Shown in pieces: positions 43,945 through 56,493 of a stretch of DNA of 64,000 nt; position 1 is the first letter of the stretch; each line of letters begins with the position of its first letter. The stretch comes from Hanleya hanleyi (taxonomy: Eukaryota > Mollusca > Polyplacophora > Lepidopleurida > Hanleyidae), in contig JAVTVY010016154.1 in NCBI GenBank assembly GCA_036873755.1, positions 1-64,000 on the forward strand, read 5' to 3'. Made by a program: the position numbers and the translations under genes. Under the pieces are notes generated by a model. That model was not told the DNA's origin. It did not search any database and was given only the letters and a program-made list of their open reading frames with translations.

Positions 43945-44019
43945 AATACCGTATTAATTGGATTTTCGAATCGGACCAAAAAAGGTATCTTACACAACTA
44001 GGCCCCATGTAGGACCTGT

Positions 44020-45797
44020 GAACCAAAAGATCCATGAAATATTTCCTGAGAATTCACGATAACAATGTTTCAAGGGAAAATTCAAGATGGCCATCTGGCA
44101 GCCATACTGGATTTTCGAATCGGACCAAAAAAGGTATCTTGCACAACTAGACCCCAAGGCGATTCTGTGTATCAAATTTGAGAAAGATCCATGCAGTACT
44201 GAGAAATGACGATAATTAAGTTTCGTGGGGAAATCCAAGATGGCTGCCTGGTGGCCATATTGGATTTTCGAATCGGAGCAGAAGAGGTATCGTGCTCAAC
44301 TAGACCCCATGTGGGACCTGTGTACCAAATTTGAGAAAGATCCATGCAGTAGTTCCTGAGAAAACGCGATAACAAGGTTTCATGGGGAAATCCAAGATGG
44401 CTGCCTGGGGGCCATATTGGATTTTCGAATCGGAACAGAAAAGATTTCTTGCACAACTAGACCCCAAGGGGAACCTGTGCACCAAGTTTGAAAAAGATCC
44501 ATGCAGTAGTTCCTGAGAAATCGCGGTAACAAGGTTTCATGTGGAAATCCAAGATGGCTGCCTGGTGGCCATATTGGATTTTCGAATCGGACCAGAAAAG
44601 GTTTCTTGCACAACTAGACCCCAAGGGGAACCTGTGTACCAAATCTGAAAAAGATCCATGCAGTACATGTAGTTCCTGAGAAATCGCGGTAACAAGGTTT
44701 CATGTGGAAATCCAAGATGGCTGCCTGGTGGCCATATTGGATTTTCGAATCGGACCAGAAAAGGTTTCTTGCACAACTAGACCCCAAGGGGAACCTGTGT
44801 ACCAAATTTGAAAAAGATCCATGCAGTAGTTTCTGAGAAATCGCGGTAACAAAGTTTCATGGGGAAATCCAAGATGGCTGCCTGGTGGCCATATTGGATT
44901 TTCGAATCGGACCAGAAAAGGTTTCTTGCACAACTAGACCCCAAGGGGAACCTGTGTACCAAATTTGAGAAAGATCCATGCAGTAGTTCCTGAGAAATCG
45001 CGATAACAAGGTTTCAAGAGGAAATCCAAGATGTCTGCCTGTTGGCCATATTGAATTTCGGAATCGGACCAAAAAAGGGTTCTTGCACAACTAGACCCCA
45101 AGGGGAACCTGTGTACCAAATTTGAGAAAGATCCATGCAGTAGTTCCTGAGAAATCGCGACAACAATGTTTCATCGGGAAATCCAAGATGGCCGCCTGGT
45201 AGCCATATTGGATTTCTGAATCAGACCACAAAAGGTATCTTGCACAACTAGACCCCAAGGGGAACCTGTGTACCAAATTTGAGAAAGATCCATGCAGCAG
45301 TTTCTGAGAAATCGCGATAACAAGGTTTCATGGGGAAATCCAAGATGGCTGCCTGGTGGCCATATTGGATTTTCGAATCGGACCAGAAAAGGTATCTTGC
45401 ACAACTAGACCCCAAGGGGAACCTGTGTACCAAATTTGAGAAAGATCCATGCAGTAGTTCCTGAGAAATCGTGATAACAAGGTTTCATGGGGAAATCCAA
45501 GATGGTTGCCTGGTGGCCATATTGGATTTTCGAATCGGACCAGAAAAGGTATCTTGCACAACTAGACCTCAAGGGGAACCTGTGTGCCAAATTTGAGAGA
45601 GATCCATGCAGTAGTTCCTGAGAATTCGCGATAACAAGGTTTCATGGGGAAATCCAAGATGGCTGCCTGGTGGCCATATTGGATTCTCGAATCGGACCAG
45701 AAAAGGTTTCTTGCACAACTAGACCCCAAGGGGAACCTGTGTACCAAATTTGAAAAAGATCCATGCAGTAGTTCCTGAGAAATCGCGGTAACAAGAA
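44020..45797 (+). repeat. 157-bp satellite core, about 11-12 copies (pearl-like)
   Basis: The unit includes 'gaaatccaagatggctgcct', 'ggtggccatattggattttc', 'gaatcggaccagaaaagg', 'gcacaactagaccccaagg' and 'gatccatgcagtagttcctg'. The period is 157 bp, with one 163-bp unit. Repetitive ORFs of about 61 and 77 residues on the minus strand come from the unit and are not genes. Confidence 0.92.
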
Positions 45798-45890
45798 TTG
45801 TTTACGGACGGACTGACGACGGACGACGGACCACGGACGAAAAGTGATTTGAACAGCCCACCATCTGATGATGGTGGGCTAATAATCACA
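44020..45890 (+). mobile_element. Non-autonomous pearl/Helentron-like element
   Basis: The 157-bp core array is followed by GACGGACTGACGACGGACGA-type repeats (45805-45842) and then AGCCCACCATCTGATGATGG-TGGGCT, a hairpin just before the end near 45890. Core repeats, tetranucleotide repeat and terminal hairpin in this order are what I recall for bivalve 'pearl' elements. It has no coding capacity. The left end is not defined. Confidence 0.65.
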
Positions 45891-46595
45891 TCAGGTTTCT
45901 ATCTTTCTATATTTATCTATTACATAGATAAGACCGATGCTGTCAATGAGTGCTTATTTGGCGACTTGGACGACTTCAAACGGGTCAGAATCAGTTTAAA
46001 TTTTTTTAGATTGATCTCAGCGAACTTAAACCTTATGTAATGATACATAACGCATCAGAACGCAGAAAATAAAAACGTGGATGTCAATTGTCTGTCTAAT
46101 TAGCAAAATTGCAACCCTTATTGAATATATCGTCTTGAAGTTCACTCTATCACACGAAAATACTGTAGATATCGCTCTGCTCCTGCTTAAATTTATAGAC
46201 CATTCTGTTAAGTAACCTTAATTCTCTCTCTCCTGGTAATTAAGCCTCATTAAAATTAATTATTTGTTTATCATCACCACCCGCCCCCAATTTTGCCTTC
46301 GCCCCGACGTTCGGTTTTATTAGTTATTTTCGTTTGTAGTTGTTTCACCAACGTGTGCCAGGAAGCATATGTCAAGTCCAATTCCACATGCTTCGCCAGA
46401 GATTACAGTGCTAATTTATGCTGCTAAGGTTGTTCGTGCTTCAAAAATTAACCAGAGAATAATCATATATTTATAACTTGATTAAACACATATTTCGTAC
46501 AGAAAATATTTTAGCTCAAAATCCGCCTACCCTTTCCTGGGGAGCAGGTTTTGATAATCGAACGAGCCTAACACTGTGGTGTGAAAAATTTGAGT
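45891..46595. other. No feature recognised
   Basis: AT-rich unique sequence with short ORFs. Confidence 0.4.
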
Positions 46596-46599
46596 GCAC

Positions 46600-48675
46600 T
46601 GAGAGTAGTAGGAAGACGGGAAATTCATTAGTATTTGTGAGGGCGAAGCGTGAGTGTGACGGCGTTACGCGGCGGTGACGTTACGTCCGGTGCGAGGTCA
46701 CTTCCGCGTCAAAGGTCACATCCGGGTCAAAGGTTACTCCAGGATCAAAGGTCACGTCCGGGTCACGTGAATTCCGGTGTCAATCTGCGCGTGTGCAGAC
46801 TGGGAATAGTAGAAGAAGGCATCTGGTTGGAAAATTTTGGGGTCGAGGGGGGCCATCCGTGGTCCGAATGGGTCGTGTGAGGTATCAGTTTGAAGCGCTT
46901 GTGAAGTGGAGAGACTGTACAGATGTGTTGTGGAAATGCTGTCCGTCTGCGCATGCCCAGACAGAGAAAAATGGAAAACGGGCATTACAGTGGACGTTTT
47001 CGGATCGTGGTGGACCATCCTTGACTGAAATGGGCAATGTGAGGTGTCCTATTGAAACACTCGTGGAGTAGCGTCGGAATGGGTTGTTTTGTAGTGGAAA
47101 TAAGGCTATGGCGTGCATCAGCAGTCAGGGAATTGTTGGGAAAAGCGCATTTCAATTCCGACTGCACTGGTTTGTAGTGGTAGTGCCGTCAATCTGCGCA
47201 TGCGCAGTCGGGGAGTAACAGAAAAAGAGCATTAGGGTGAACGTTTTGATGTCGAGTTGAACCAACACCACATGGCGCAACACCAGATGGCGGCTTCTGA
47301 TTGGACAAGAGCAGTCGAGAATACATCTAATGGACAAGAACGAATATGACAGATACAACATGAAATGGCGGTTTCTGATTGGACAAAAGCATAATTGACG
47401 CGTAGGTATGATGTGATGGTGGGGGTAATAAAGTATATGAAAACTTGTGACCGTGTTGAATTTTCTTTCTCTCAACTGTCTGCATCATGGAGTTAAGACA
47501 TTATGGGACTAGGTATAGAAGACATTAGGGCGTTAGGGCGTCACTGCGTTAAGATGGGTGCTCAGTAACGCCAACACCATCGCCACCACCATTAAACCAC
47601 CACCACCTACACACACACACAAACAACACTACCAGGTAGCCAGATCGAACATGGCCCCATCTCCCCAAACGTGCACATGCGCACCTCCGAAACTCCCTTT
47701 CTCTACTACTCCTGTAGTGCATATTAGCTTTTCCACCCTAGTCGGGCTCTACTCCACGAGCGCTTCAAACTGAAATCCCACACGGCCCAATAGGGACAAG
47801 GATGGTTTACCTCGACACCAAAAAGTTCACCCAAATGCCCTTTTTTAAATACTCCCCGACTGCGCAGGCGCATATTGATGGCACTTCCACTACAAACCAG
47901 CCCAGTCGAACCCTACTCCACGAGTGCTTCAATAGGATACGTCACTCGACCCATTCAGACCAAGGATGGTCCACCTCTAGCCAAAACGTCAGGCCTGCCT
48001 GCGCACTGCGCATCCGCACGATAACTTTTCAGCGAAATCAACTAATGGCCACGAGATCTCTTCAATCGTAGGGCCTACTCTATAGCGTGAGACAGAGCAA
48101 ACAAGTGCCCACATCCCATAGTAAAATCAACAAGAACAAAAATGACCACCCCTACCCCAAAACGTCCATTCAAATGCCCTTTTTTCAAAATGCTCGAATG
48201 CGCATGCGCAGATTGATGGAACTTCCACTACACACCAGCCCAGTCGGACGCTCCCCACAAACGCTTCAATATAACACGGCCCATTTGGACCAGGGATGGT
48301 CCACCTCGACCCCAAAACGTCCATTGAAATGACCTTTTCCCAAAATTCTCTGACTGCGCATGCGCGTCAGTCTTATTTCCACTACAAAACACCCCAATCT
48401 GACGCTAATCCACGAGTGTTTCAAAAGAACAGTGCTCCAAACTGATACCTCACACGTCCCAATCAGACTACGGATGGTCCACCTCGACCACAAAACATCC
48501 ACCCAAATGCTTTATTTTCTACCATTCCCAGACTGCACATGCGCAGATTGACACCGGTCACGCGACCTTTGACCCGGAAGTGACCTCGAACCGGACGTGG
48601 CGTCACCGCTGCGTCACGCCGTCACCCTCGCAAATAATAAAGAATTTGCTGTCTTCCTACTTCTACTGAGTAATA
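46600..48675. mobile_element. ~2.1-kb inverted repeat made of ~200-bp NRF1-motif units
   Basis: The left arm (46600-47250) and right arm (47560-48675) are inverted copies. The ends begin 'agtaggaagac-g-aaatt', then 'tttg-gagggyga', then a TCAAAGGTCAC array. Inside, units of about 160-220 bp each pair a TGCGCATGCGCA-type palindrome with 'gtggacgttttggggtcgag', 'gtggaccatcc-tggtcc' and 'gtttgaagcgctcgtgga'. The left arm has about three units and the right about five. The spacer holds a doubled 'atggcggcttctgattggac'. No protein is encoded. It looks like a foldback or satellite-bearing mobile element. Confidence 0.75.
46690..46772 (+). promoter_or_regulatory. Array of TCAAAGGTCAC units with an E-box
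   Basis: Three to four units of about 17-18 bp ('ccgggtcaaaggtcaca') are followed by GGTCACGTGA, an E-box. A shorter inverted set lies at 48557-48600. Binding is an inference. Confidence 0.45.
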
Positions 48676-48892
48676 TGAAAATATACATTTGCCATTAACG
48701 CTATGAACAACTCATGTGTTCTCGTTAAATAACACGAGTAGTATCAGTCAATCACAATGCCTTTCACACACGTCTTCGAGTGGATCTCCCGGCCAAATAC
48801 CCTCTGTTTCGCTATACGTCTTATGACGACATCTGCTGTCTGCTGTATGTGGTTAGTTTGATGTAGACGCTTTAAATAAGTAAGTGTATGAT

Positions 48893-49122
48893 GGCCGAGA
48901 GGGGCCATCGTCACTTCGCTATCGTACGTCAAAAAACAGAGCGATAGAGCGATAGAGCGATGGCGATAGAGCGATAGAGCAATAAAGCGATAGAGCGATA
49001 GCGATAGAGCGATGGCGATAGAGCAATAGAGCGATGAGATAGAGCGATAAAGCGATGGCAATAGAGCAATAGAGCGATAGAGCGATGGCAATAGAGCGAT
49101 GGCGATAGGGCGAAGTACATGA
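48893..49122 (+). repeat. (GCGATAGA)n module, forward copy
   Basis: 'ggccgagaggggccatcgtc' and 'acttcgc' open it, about 170 bp of GATAGAGCGATGGC-type repeat follow, and 'gcgaagtacatgact' closes it. An inverted copy lies at 50134-50372. Confidence 0.85.
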
Positions 49123-50133
49123 CTGCGCATGTCTCATAATCATGCATATTCATACGGTGATAATCGTACCTCCAACACAAGAGAGCTTGCCGCTCAACTC
49201 TAGTTATTATCAGGCGGGTTCATGAATACTAGGGGCCAGCGGCATACCACAGAGATTACACAGATAAGATAGAGAGATAGACCGATAAAAAAGATATGTT
49301 TGATTGTATATGGGCTAAAACAATAAACACTGGCTAAAAGATCGACATAAGAATCTAATAAATAAAGCAGTGATATTCGCTATCTGGTGAATATATACAT
49401 CTGGAACATTTGAAATAAAGTTTTGTAATTAATGCTGATCAACGCTTGTAAAAAAATCAACTTAGAATCGAAATCGAAACCTCCTCACTAAAGTATTAGT
49501 GATCTGATTTACCCATAGTCTCGTAATTTTATCGAAAACGAAAGGCGGATGTCATATGAAACTGACAATTCATTAAGATTGTGCTGATCGTTGCTGGACT
49601 TGACACTAAATCGGTTAGAACAAACACTGAGAAAAAGTTGGTACTTGGCATAAAACTGCAATTGAAAACTAGTCACGACAAATTAAAGAGGTGAGTCGGG
49701 GTACACCCTCAGGTAATTTTAGATTTATTTCACACGTTTCTCTATTAATTTTCGGCCCATTTCAAGGCACCCCTTCGTAATTATTGGGGTGGGGAGACGA
49801 AGTGGTCCATGGTCTCCGCTCTTTGAGACATTCCGTTCTTTGAGCATGACGGGGGTAAGGGAGGGGGAGGCAAATCTTAATAAATTAATATCCTATCACG
49901 CTCTCCAATAATTGAACATCAATAAGCGTCAATCCCCCCGTGTCATTAATCAAAGACTTTTTTTTTATATATTCATAATGGCATTCCTTGAATCAACTCC
50001 GAGTCGCTTTCTTGTGTAGAATTTATCTTAGTATGCATGGCGTTGATATTCATTTTGATCGCCATGAACATCTTGTACCGATAAATACCGTGAACACAAC
50101 TTAGGTTGGCAAAAATGGCCACTCGTCTCGTTA
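49123..50133. other. No feature recognised
   Basis: AT-rich spacer between the two inverted GATAGA modules. Confidence 0.4.
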
Positions 50134-50372
50134 GTCATGTACTTCGCTCTATCGCCATTGCTCTATCGCTCTATCGCTATATTGCCATCGTTCTATCGAT
50201 CTATCGCCATCGCTCTATCGCCCTAGCTCTATCGCTCTATCGGCATCGCTCTATCGCTATATTGCCATCGTTCTATCGATCTATCGCCCTAGCTCTATCG
50301 CTCTATCGGCATCGCTCTATCGCTCTATGGCACGATGGCGAAGTGACGATGTCCCCTCTCGGCCACCATATA
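50134..50372 (-). repeat. (GCGATAGA)n module, inverted copy
   Basis: It reads AGTCATGTACTTCGCTCTAT... and ends 'gcgaagtgacgatgtcccct', 'ctcggccacc', the reverse complement of the 48893-49122 module. Both borders match, so the module has fixed ends, with repeat number varying between. Confidence 0.85.
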
Positions 50373-50509
50373 AATGTCTCGCTCCGTTTTGGTTCATCTC
50401 TCATGTAAGAAATCACGAGAGAAGCTACATAATACATACAGGTCTGATTAGTAATGAGGGTAGGAATGTGAATAAACTCAGTGAATCCCGACCCTTTCTC
50501 TTTTCGTCA

Positions 50510-51450
50510 CCATAATTGCGTAACTCCATTTATAGCCCTCTCTTTTATGAACAGCGTAACTGCATAACTCAGCTATATACCTCTCTTTCTGTTAGCGTAA
50601 TTGCGTGACTTCGGCGACGGAACACTTCTTTTGCTCAGCTTAACTGCGTAATTTCGACAGAACCTCTTAACTCCAGTGATGATCATTTATTTTTGCGCAT
50701 CGTAACTGCGTAACTTCGTCAGCCCCTTTCTCTTTCTCTCAGTTTAACAGCGTAACTTCAGTTTTATTCCTATCTTTTACGGACAGCGTAACTGCGTAAC
50801 TTCGTCAGCCCCTTTCTCTTTCTCTCAGTTTAACAGCGTAACTTCAGTTTTATTCCTATCTTTTACGGACAGCGTAACTGCGTAACTCATCTATATACCT
50901 CTGACAGCGTAACTGCGTAACTCCAGCAATGGACCACTTATTTTAGCTCAGCGTAACTTCATCAGACTCTTTCTCTTTTGCTCAGCGTAACTGCGTAACT
51001 CCGACTGCAGACCTCTCTTTTCGGAAAGAGTAACTGCGTAACTTCATCAGACCATTTCGTTTTCCTCAGCGTAAATGCGTACTTCATGACACTCTTCCTC
51101 TTTTTCTCAGCGTAAATTTTTAAGTCCAGATATAGACTTTACTTTTCCAGACAGCGTAACTTCAGTGAAAATTGATGGACCATTCATTTTTGGTCATCAT
51201 AACTGCATAATTTCGACAGACCCTTTCTCTTTTTCTCAGCGTAAATTTGTGTATAGATATATCTTTCCCTGACAGCGTAACTCCAGGAACTCCAAGAAAC
51301 CATGGACCATTCCTGCTAGCTCAGCGTTACTGCGTAACTTCCGTCAGACACTTTCTCCTTTTCTCAGTGTAACTGCGCAACCCTGTTAGACCGCTTATTT
51401 CCTGACAGCCTAACTGTGTAACTTCATCAGATCATTCCGTTTTTCTCAGG
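50510..51450 (+). repeat. CAGCGTAACTGCGTAACTYC array, left arm
   Basis: Irregular units of about 45-90 bp contain CAGCGTAACTGCGTAACTTC, then 'agacctctcttttt' or 'gaccatttattttt'. The array matches 52150-53640 in reverse. Confidence 0.85.
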
Positions 51451-52149
51451 TAACTGTGAAATAGTGGAGCAGGGTATACATCTAAACAGAAAGTGTAAAT
51501 TGCCGGAGTTATGCAGTTTTGCTGGAAACAAATCATACATGGTACATCACCGGTGTTACGCAGTTTTGGTAAGAAAAGAGAAAGGGTCTTACGAAGTTAT
51601 GCTGAGAAAAAAATGGCTCTAATAAAAACAAGTGGCCTTCATCAATGGAAATATTCTTTCAGTTACTCTGAAAAAAACACTTATGTACAGAATTGCACAT
51701 CTACAAAAAATGTGTATCAGGAGTACACAATTTGTGCACTTTTTCTACACAAATTGTGTATCACAGCTACACATGTAGTGATTGTAGATGTTCAATTTTG
51801 TTACAACGATGTGTAGCTAGGGTACACAGTTTGTGTACTTTAGAGAGTATATATAGCATTTCCAGGTTAAACAGATGTTGCAGATTACATGCACATGTAC
51901 TGTCAATCATTCATACATGGCTCAATAACTATATAGCATTTTTGGGTTTAACATACACATTACTCTGTTTCTTTAGCATTATTCACTGACACTAGAAGTT
52001 CTAGGTTTAAACAGATACATGCAGTGCTTCATGGATTAAATGTTTATTCAGTCTCTCTACATAGGTCACCGACTTCACAGCATTTCTTGGTTTAACAATT
52101 AGTGTAAAGTACAAAATCTTACAGACTCCATACCATTTCCTGAGTTATG
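51451..52149. other. Spacer between the GTTACGCAGTTACGC arms
   Basis: It includes the palindrome cluster and 'agcatttc-gggtttaac' words repeated at about 51856, 51937 and 52080. No gene is seen. Confidence 0.4.
51665..51850. repeat. TACACAAATTGTGTA palindrome cluster
   Basis: Palindromic words (GTACACAATTTGTGCAC, TACACAAATTGTGTA, GTACACAGTTTGTGTAC) recur in about 185 bp. It may be a small MITE. Its ends are not defined. Confidence 0.45.
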
Positions 52150-53640
52150 CATTGATTTCCTCAATTATGCTGAACAAAGAGGAGTGGCCCACAAGTCGGA
52201 GGTATGCTGTTAGGGAATGTGCGATCCATAGCTGGAGTTCCGCAGTTACGCTGACAAAAAGGGAAGTCTCTGACAAAGTTAAACTCTTGGGAAAAGAGAG
52301 GTCTATAGCCAGAGTTACGCAGTTGCGCTAAGGAAAAGAGAAGGGGTCTGGCGAAGTTACGCAGTTACGCTGAGCAAAACTAAATGGTCCATCGCCGAAG
52401 TTACGCAGTTACGCTGTCCGAAAGAGAGATCTATAGCTGGAGTTACGCAGTTATGCTGTCAGAAAAGGAGAGAGCTATAGCTGAAGTTACGCACTTATGC
52501 TGATAAAAAGGGAAATTCGCAGAAGTTATGCAGTTACGCTGAGCAAAAATAAGTGGTCCATCGCCTAAGTTACGCAGTTACGCAGTCCGAAAGAGAGATA
52601 TATGTATATGGCTGGAGTTACGCAGTTACGCTGTCCGAAAAAGATAAATTCGCCGAAGTTACGCAGCTACGCTGAGCAAAAAAATAAATGATCCATCGCC
52701 GAAGTTACGCAGTTACCGGCGCTGTCCGAAAGAGAGGTTTATAGCTGGAGTTACGCTGTTACGCTGTCAGAAAAAGAGAGGGTTATAGCTGAAGTTACGC
52801 TGGGAAGAAAATAAAGGGTCTAAGTTATGCAGTTACGCTGAGAAAAAGGGAAATTCACCGAAGTTGCGCAGTTACGCTGAGCAAAAATAAGTGGTTCATC
52901 GCCGAAGTTACACAGTCACGCTGTCCGAAAGAGAGATCTATAGCTGGAGTTAGGCAGTTACGCGGTCAGAAAAAGAGCGGGCTATAGCTGAAGCTACGCA
53001 GTTATGCTGAAAAACAGGAAAATTCGCCAAAGCTACGCAGTGACGCAGTCCGAAAGAGATATCTATAGCTGGAGTTACGCAGTTACGCTGTCCGAAAAAG
53101 AGTTATGCTCTCCGAAAGAGAGACCTATATATAGCTGGAGTTACGCAGTTACGCTGAGAAAAGGGAAATTCGGTACGCAGTTACGCTGAGCAAAAATAAG
53201 TGGTCCATCGCCGAAGTTACGCTGTCCGAATGAGAGGTCTATAGCTGGAGTTACGCGGCTACGCCGTCTGAAAAAGAGAAAGGGCCTGACGAGGTTAGGC
53301 AGTTACGCAGTTATCCTGATAAGAAGAGAAAGGGTCTAAGTTAAGCAGTTACGCTGAGAAAAAGGGAAATTCGCCGAAGTTACGCTGAGCAAAAATAAGT
53401 GGTCCATCGTCGAAGTTACACAGTTTTACGCTCTCTAGAAGAGAGATTTATAGCGGAGTTACGCAGTTACACTAAGCAAAAGAGAAAGGGTCTGACGAAG
53501 TTACGCAGTTACGCTAAGCAAAAATAAATGGTCCATCGCCGAAGTTACGCAGTTAGAAACAGAGGTCTATAATCCATCACTAGAGTTACGCAGTTAAGCT
53601 GACCAAAAGGGAAATTCGCTGACAAAGTAACACAGTTATT
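52150..53640 (-). repeat. GAAGTTACGCAGTTACGCTG array, right arm
   Basis: About 30 units read GAAGTTACGCAGTTACGCTG, 'agcaaaaataagtggtccat', 'cgcc', alternating with 'gtccgaaagagagatctata', 'gctgga'. Together with 50510-51450 it forms an inverted repeat of about 3.1 kb. Confidence 0.88.
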
Positions 53641-56490
53641 CAGAGTAAAAAGAGTGTGTCTCTCACTGTAGATGTATTGTGTCCTCGGGACACAGAATAC
53701 CTCGATTGTTATTGTATACCCAAGAATATACTACAATTGTAAGATTGAGCTGAATATATGGCTTGTATATCAGGCTTGCCATCTCCACATGTACATGTAT
53801 GCACCAGCTCTCTCGTGACCTCTTACATGAAAGAATGACCCCCGTTTGTAACTGGCCAGTCGATTGACTGAATATTCCTTTCCGAATTATACAGAGAGAA
53901 CACACGAGTTTTGCATAACGCCGAGTCGAGATGGTATTTTCACCCTGCTACAGGGTTGAACGTCTCATCTGACAAAATGAGAGACAACTCTGTTTGGAGA
54001 TTGGGTATTTCTATTATCGCGGTTTACTGAGATTGTTTTATGACATGCTTACATAGAGATTTAGAAATATTACCGCTACTTTTCAACGTATGTCACGCGG
54101 CCCTAAATTAATTTAAGTTGAGTATATACACAAATGTCTGGTGACGAAGATATATGGATGGTTATTATATCTAATTCACAGCGGTAAATATGTACATGGG
54201 ATTAAACAAACATTTTGTCAAATATTGGCATTAAACATATTTAGGTCGAGTTTTATTTCTAACGGTTTTTTAACCAGATAAATTGTATGAGGCCTACCGA
54301 GTTTGGATGAGAGTTCTTATCTGAACATTTTATATGTTAAACGTTTTTATATCGATTTGAGTATTATTTCATACAACTGTCGACACCCTCATAAATCGGT
54401 TGCTATGGAATTACTATATGGGGAACGTTTTCACTGCTCACTGCTTTTGTGGAGATGGAATCCTTTTATCATGCCAAAAAAACAATCTTTTTTTTTCAAT
54501 GAAATTCCATCACTTCACAGAAACGCAAATCGTCCAGTCACGAAAACAGTATCAGAAGTAAATTGACCAAGTGTGTATCATTAGATTTGCCTGGCTATAC
54601 GGCACAGCACTGAAACTCGCCAAACAAGATTCCGGCCGGAGCAGCACACCGCCGGAAGTGACATCATATTTAGTAAAATCGATGTTCGTCGAACATCCCG
54701 ATTACTTTTCAATTTTGCATAATACCTCTGTTGACCTGGCGTTAAAAAGAATGATCTAGATTTTATCTTCCCCGTTCATATGGGTAGAGCATATAAAAAG
54801 TAGTTCGCTCATGTGCAAAACTGAAGGAGTTGTTCGGTCCGATTCAAACTGAGCCGTGTGAACGTGGGTTTTCCCATATATATCATAATGACATCGAAAA
54901 GGCCACCTTCCGCAATTGGGGCAGAGGTAAAGTGGTGTGAGCCTATGAAAGTCCGGGGTATGCGCTGTGGGCAGATTGCATATAGAGATCATGGGTGTGA
55001 CTGGTGGTGTATGTTTCACAGGCTAAGTATTCAAATCAGCTCATCTCCCGTGATGAAACACTAGATTATTTTTTTTTGAATGTGCGCGAACACGACACAT
55101 ACCAATCTTACTGGGCAATTATGTCACATCATGCGTTATAAGCAAAGGGGCGGTGGTCAATGTATGCTAGCTGATCTAATGTGCGGGTGCAGACTTCTAG
55201 TTCGTTTGTTTCTGATGGGTTTTTTTATACTTATATGAATGAAATTTAAGAAATAATGCTAAATGGTTATTTTACGCACGGTTAATTTATTTGTTTGTTT
55301 TATTCGATTGTTACATGTATGAAAGCAGACGTCCCTTTCCTCATCCGACTTGCGAAATGGAATTTCTTAATGAACACCTGCACTTGACACATGTACATTT
55401 CACATAACCCTGGTAAATCGTGTAATAATTGCACGGTTAGCTCGATGTTATTGACATACACAAGTGTTATAGAATAACGCTTATTGCAGGTTTATTTTGT
55501 GAATCGGACAGTCCTGGTTAATATCATCACTTTGAAAAAATCAATGATCGTGTTACTGTGACATATATCCATAGATTACATATGAAAAAGGCTGAGTAAT
55601 CGCAATGTATCATATAAACACTAACACATTGATCAGAGGAGCTTATGGGTTATTTTGTAAACTATTTCCTACATAATGTCTTACACACTGGACAATATAA
55701 TTATCGTGATTTATGAATTAATATTCATCATAAAACAATCCAGTTTCAATTCCATGAACACGAATTTCAACACGCTGTAGTCACAATTAATTCAAAGCAG
55801 TGAAAGAAAATGAATTTACAGCATGAAGCTTGTCGAAGAGCGTCAGAAGTCAGCTTCCAAAGTAAACAAGCCTAGCGGGTAGCCAAGTCAAACGTACGGC
55901 GTTATATCGAAAAATCTAGTATAATTTGAAACATGTTTTAGCTAAGACGTCGATTGTGCGTGAGTGATACTATATAAATCAACCAATCATAACGCATTAA
56001 AATCCTATACGCGTCCCCCTTTGTATATATATGTCGAACAGATCTTCTACATTCTCCACGCGAAACATTAAAAAAAGAACCACGCGATCCATTAAAAAAA
56101 GAAATGCTACACATTGGGTGCTCTCTGTGAACTGAATGACTGTCGAACTTGTATATAAGCTTAGACATTTTCAAATCGGTTCTTCTCTATCTTTTGTCAA
56201 ATGTTTTAAACCATAGTGCTTATAAACTTATAAATTGAAAAAAATGTATTTTTATAAATGAAGCATTGTGGTGATGGGCCTAGAAATCCGTATTCCGTCA
56301 GCCGCGACTATGATCGGTCCGAGCAGAAAATTAAATATTCATGAGATGGGGGGGGGGGTGTCGGGGGTGAGTGCGACCTGACGGGGGGGTCTATTCAACG
56401 CAGTCGTGATACTACCCTTTCCTCACTACTCCACTTTCACTCTGACAGCTATATTATTCGCAACATCATCACATCTCACAGCTATTTATT
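53641..56490. other. Unique stretch, no gene recognised
   Basis: ORFs of up to 87 residues show no family resemblance. A small 24-bp duplication ('ccacgcga-----attaaaaa') lies at 56056-56103. A short A/T-rich stretch precedes the hairpin at 56494. Confidence 0.4.
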
Positions 56491-56493
56491 ATG

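Noticed and set aside
43990..45747. Series of 61- and 77-residue minus-strand ORFs
   Set aside because: They repeat with the 157-bp satellite core and are not independent genes.
48744..49180. ORFs rich in LYRSIALLPSLYRS
   Set aside because: Translation of the GATAGAGC microsatellite; low-complexity and frame-independent.
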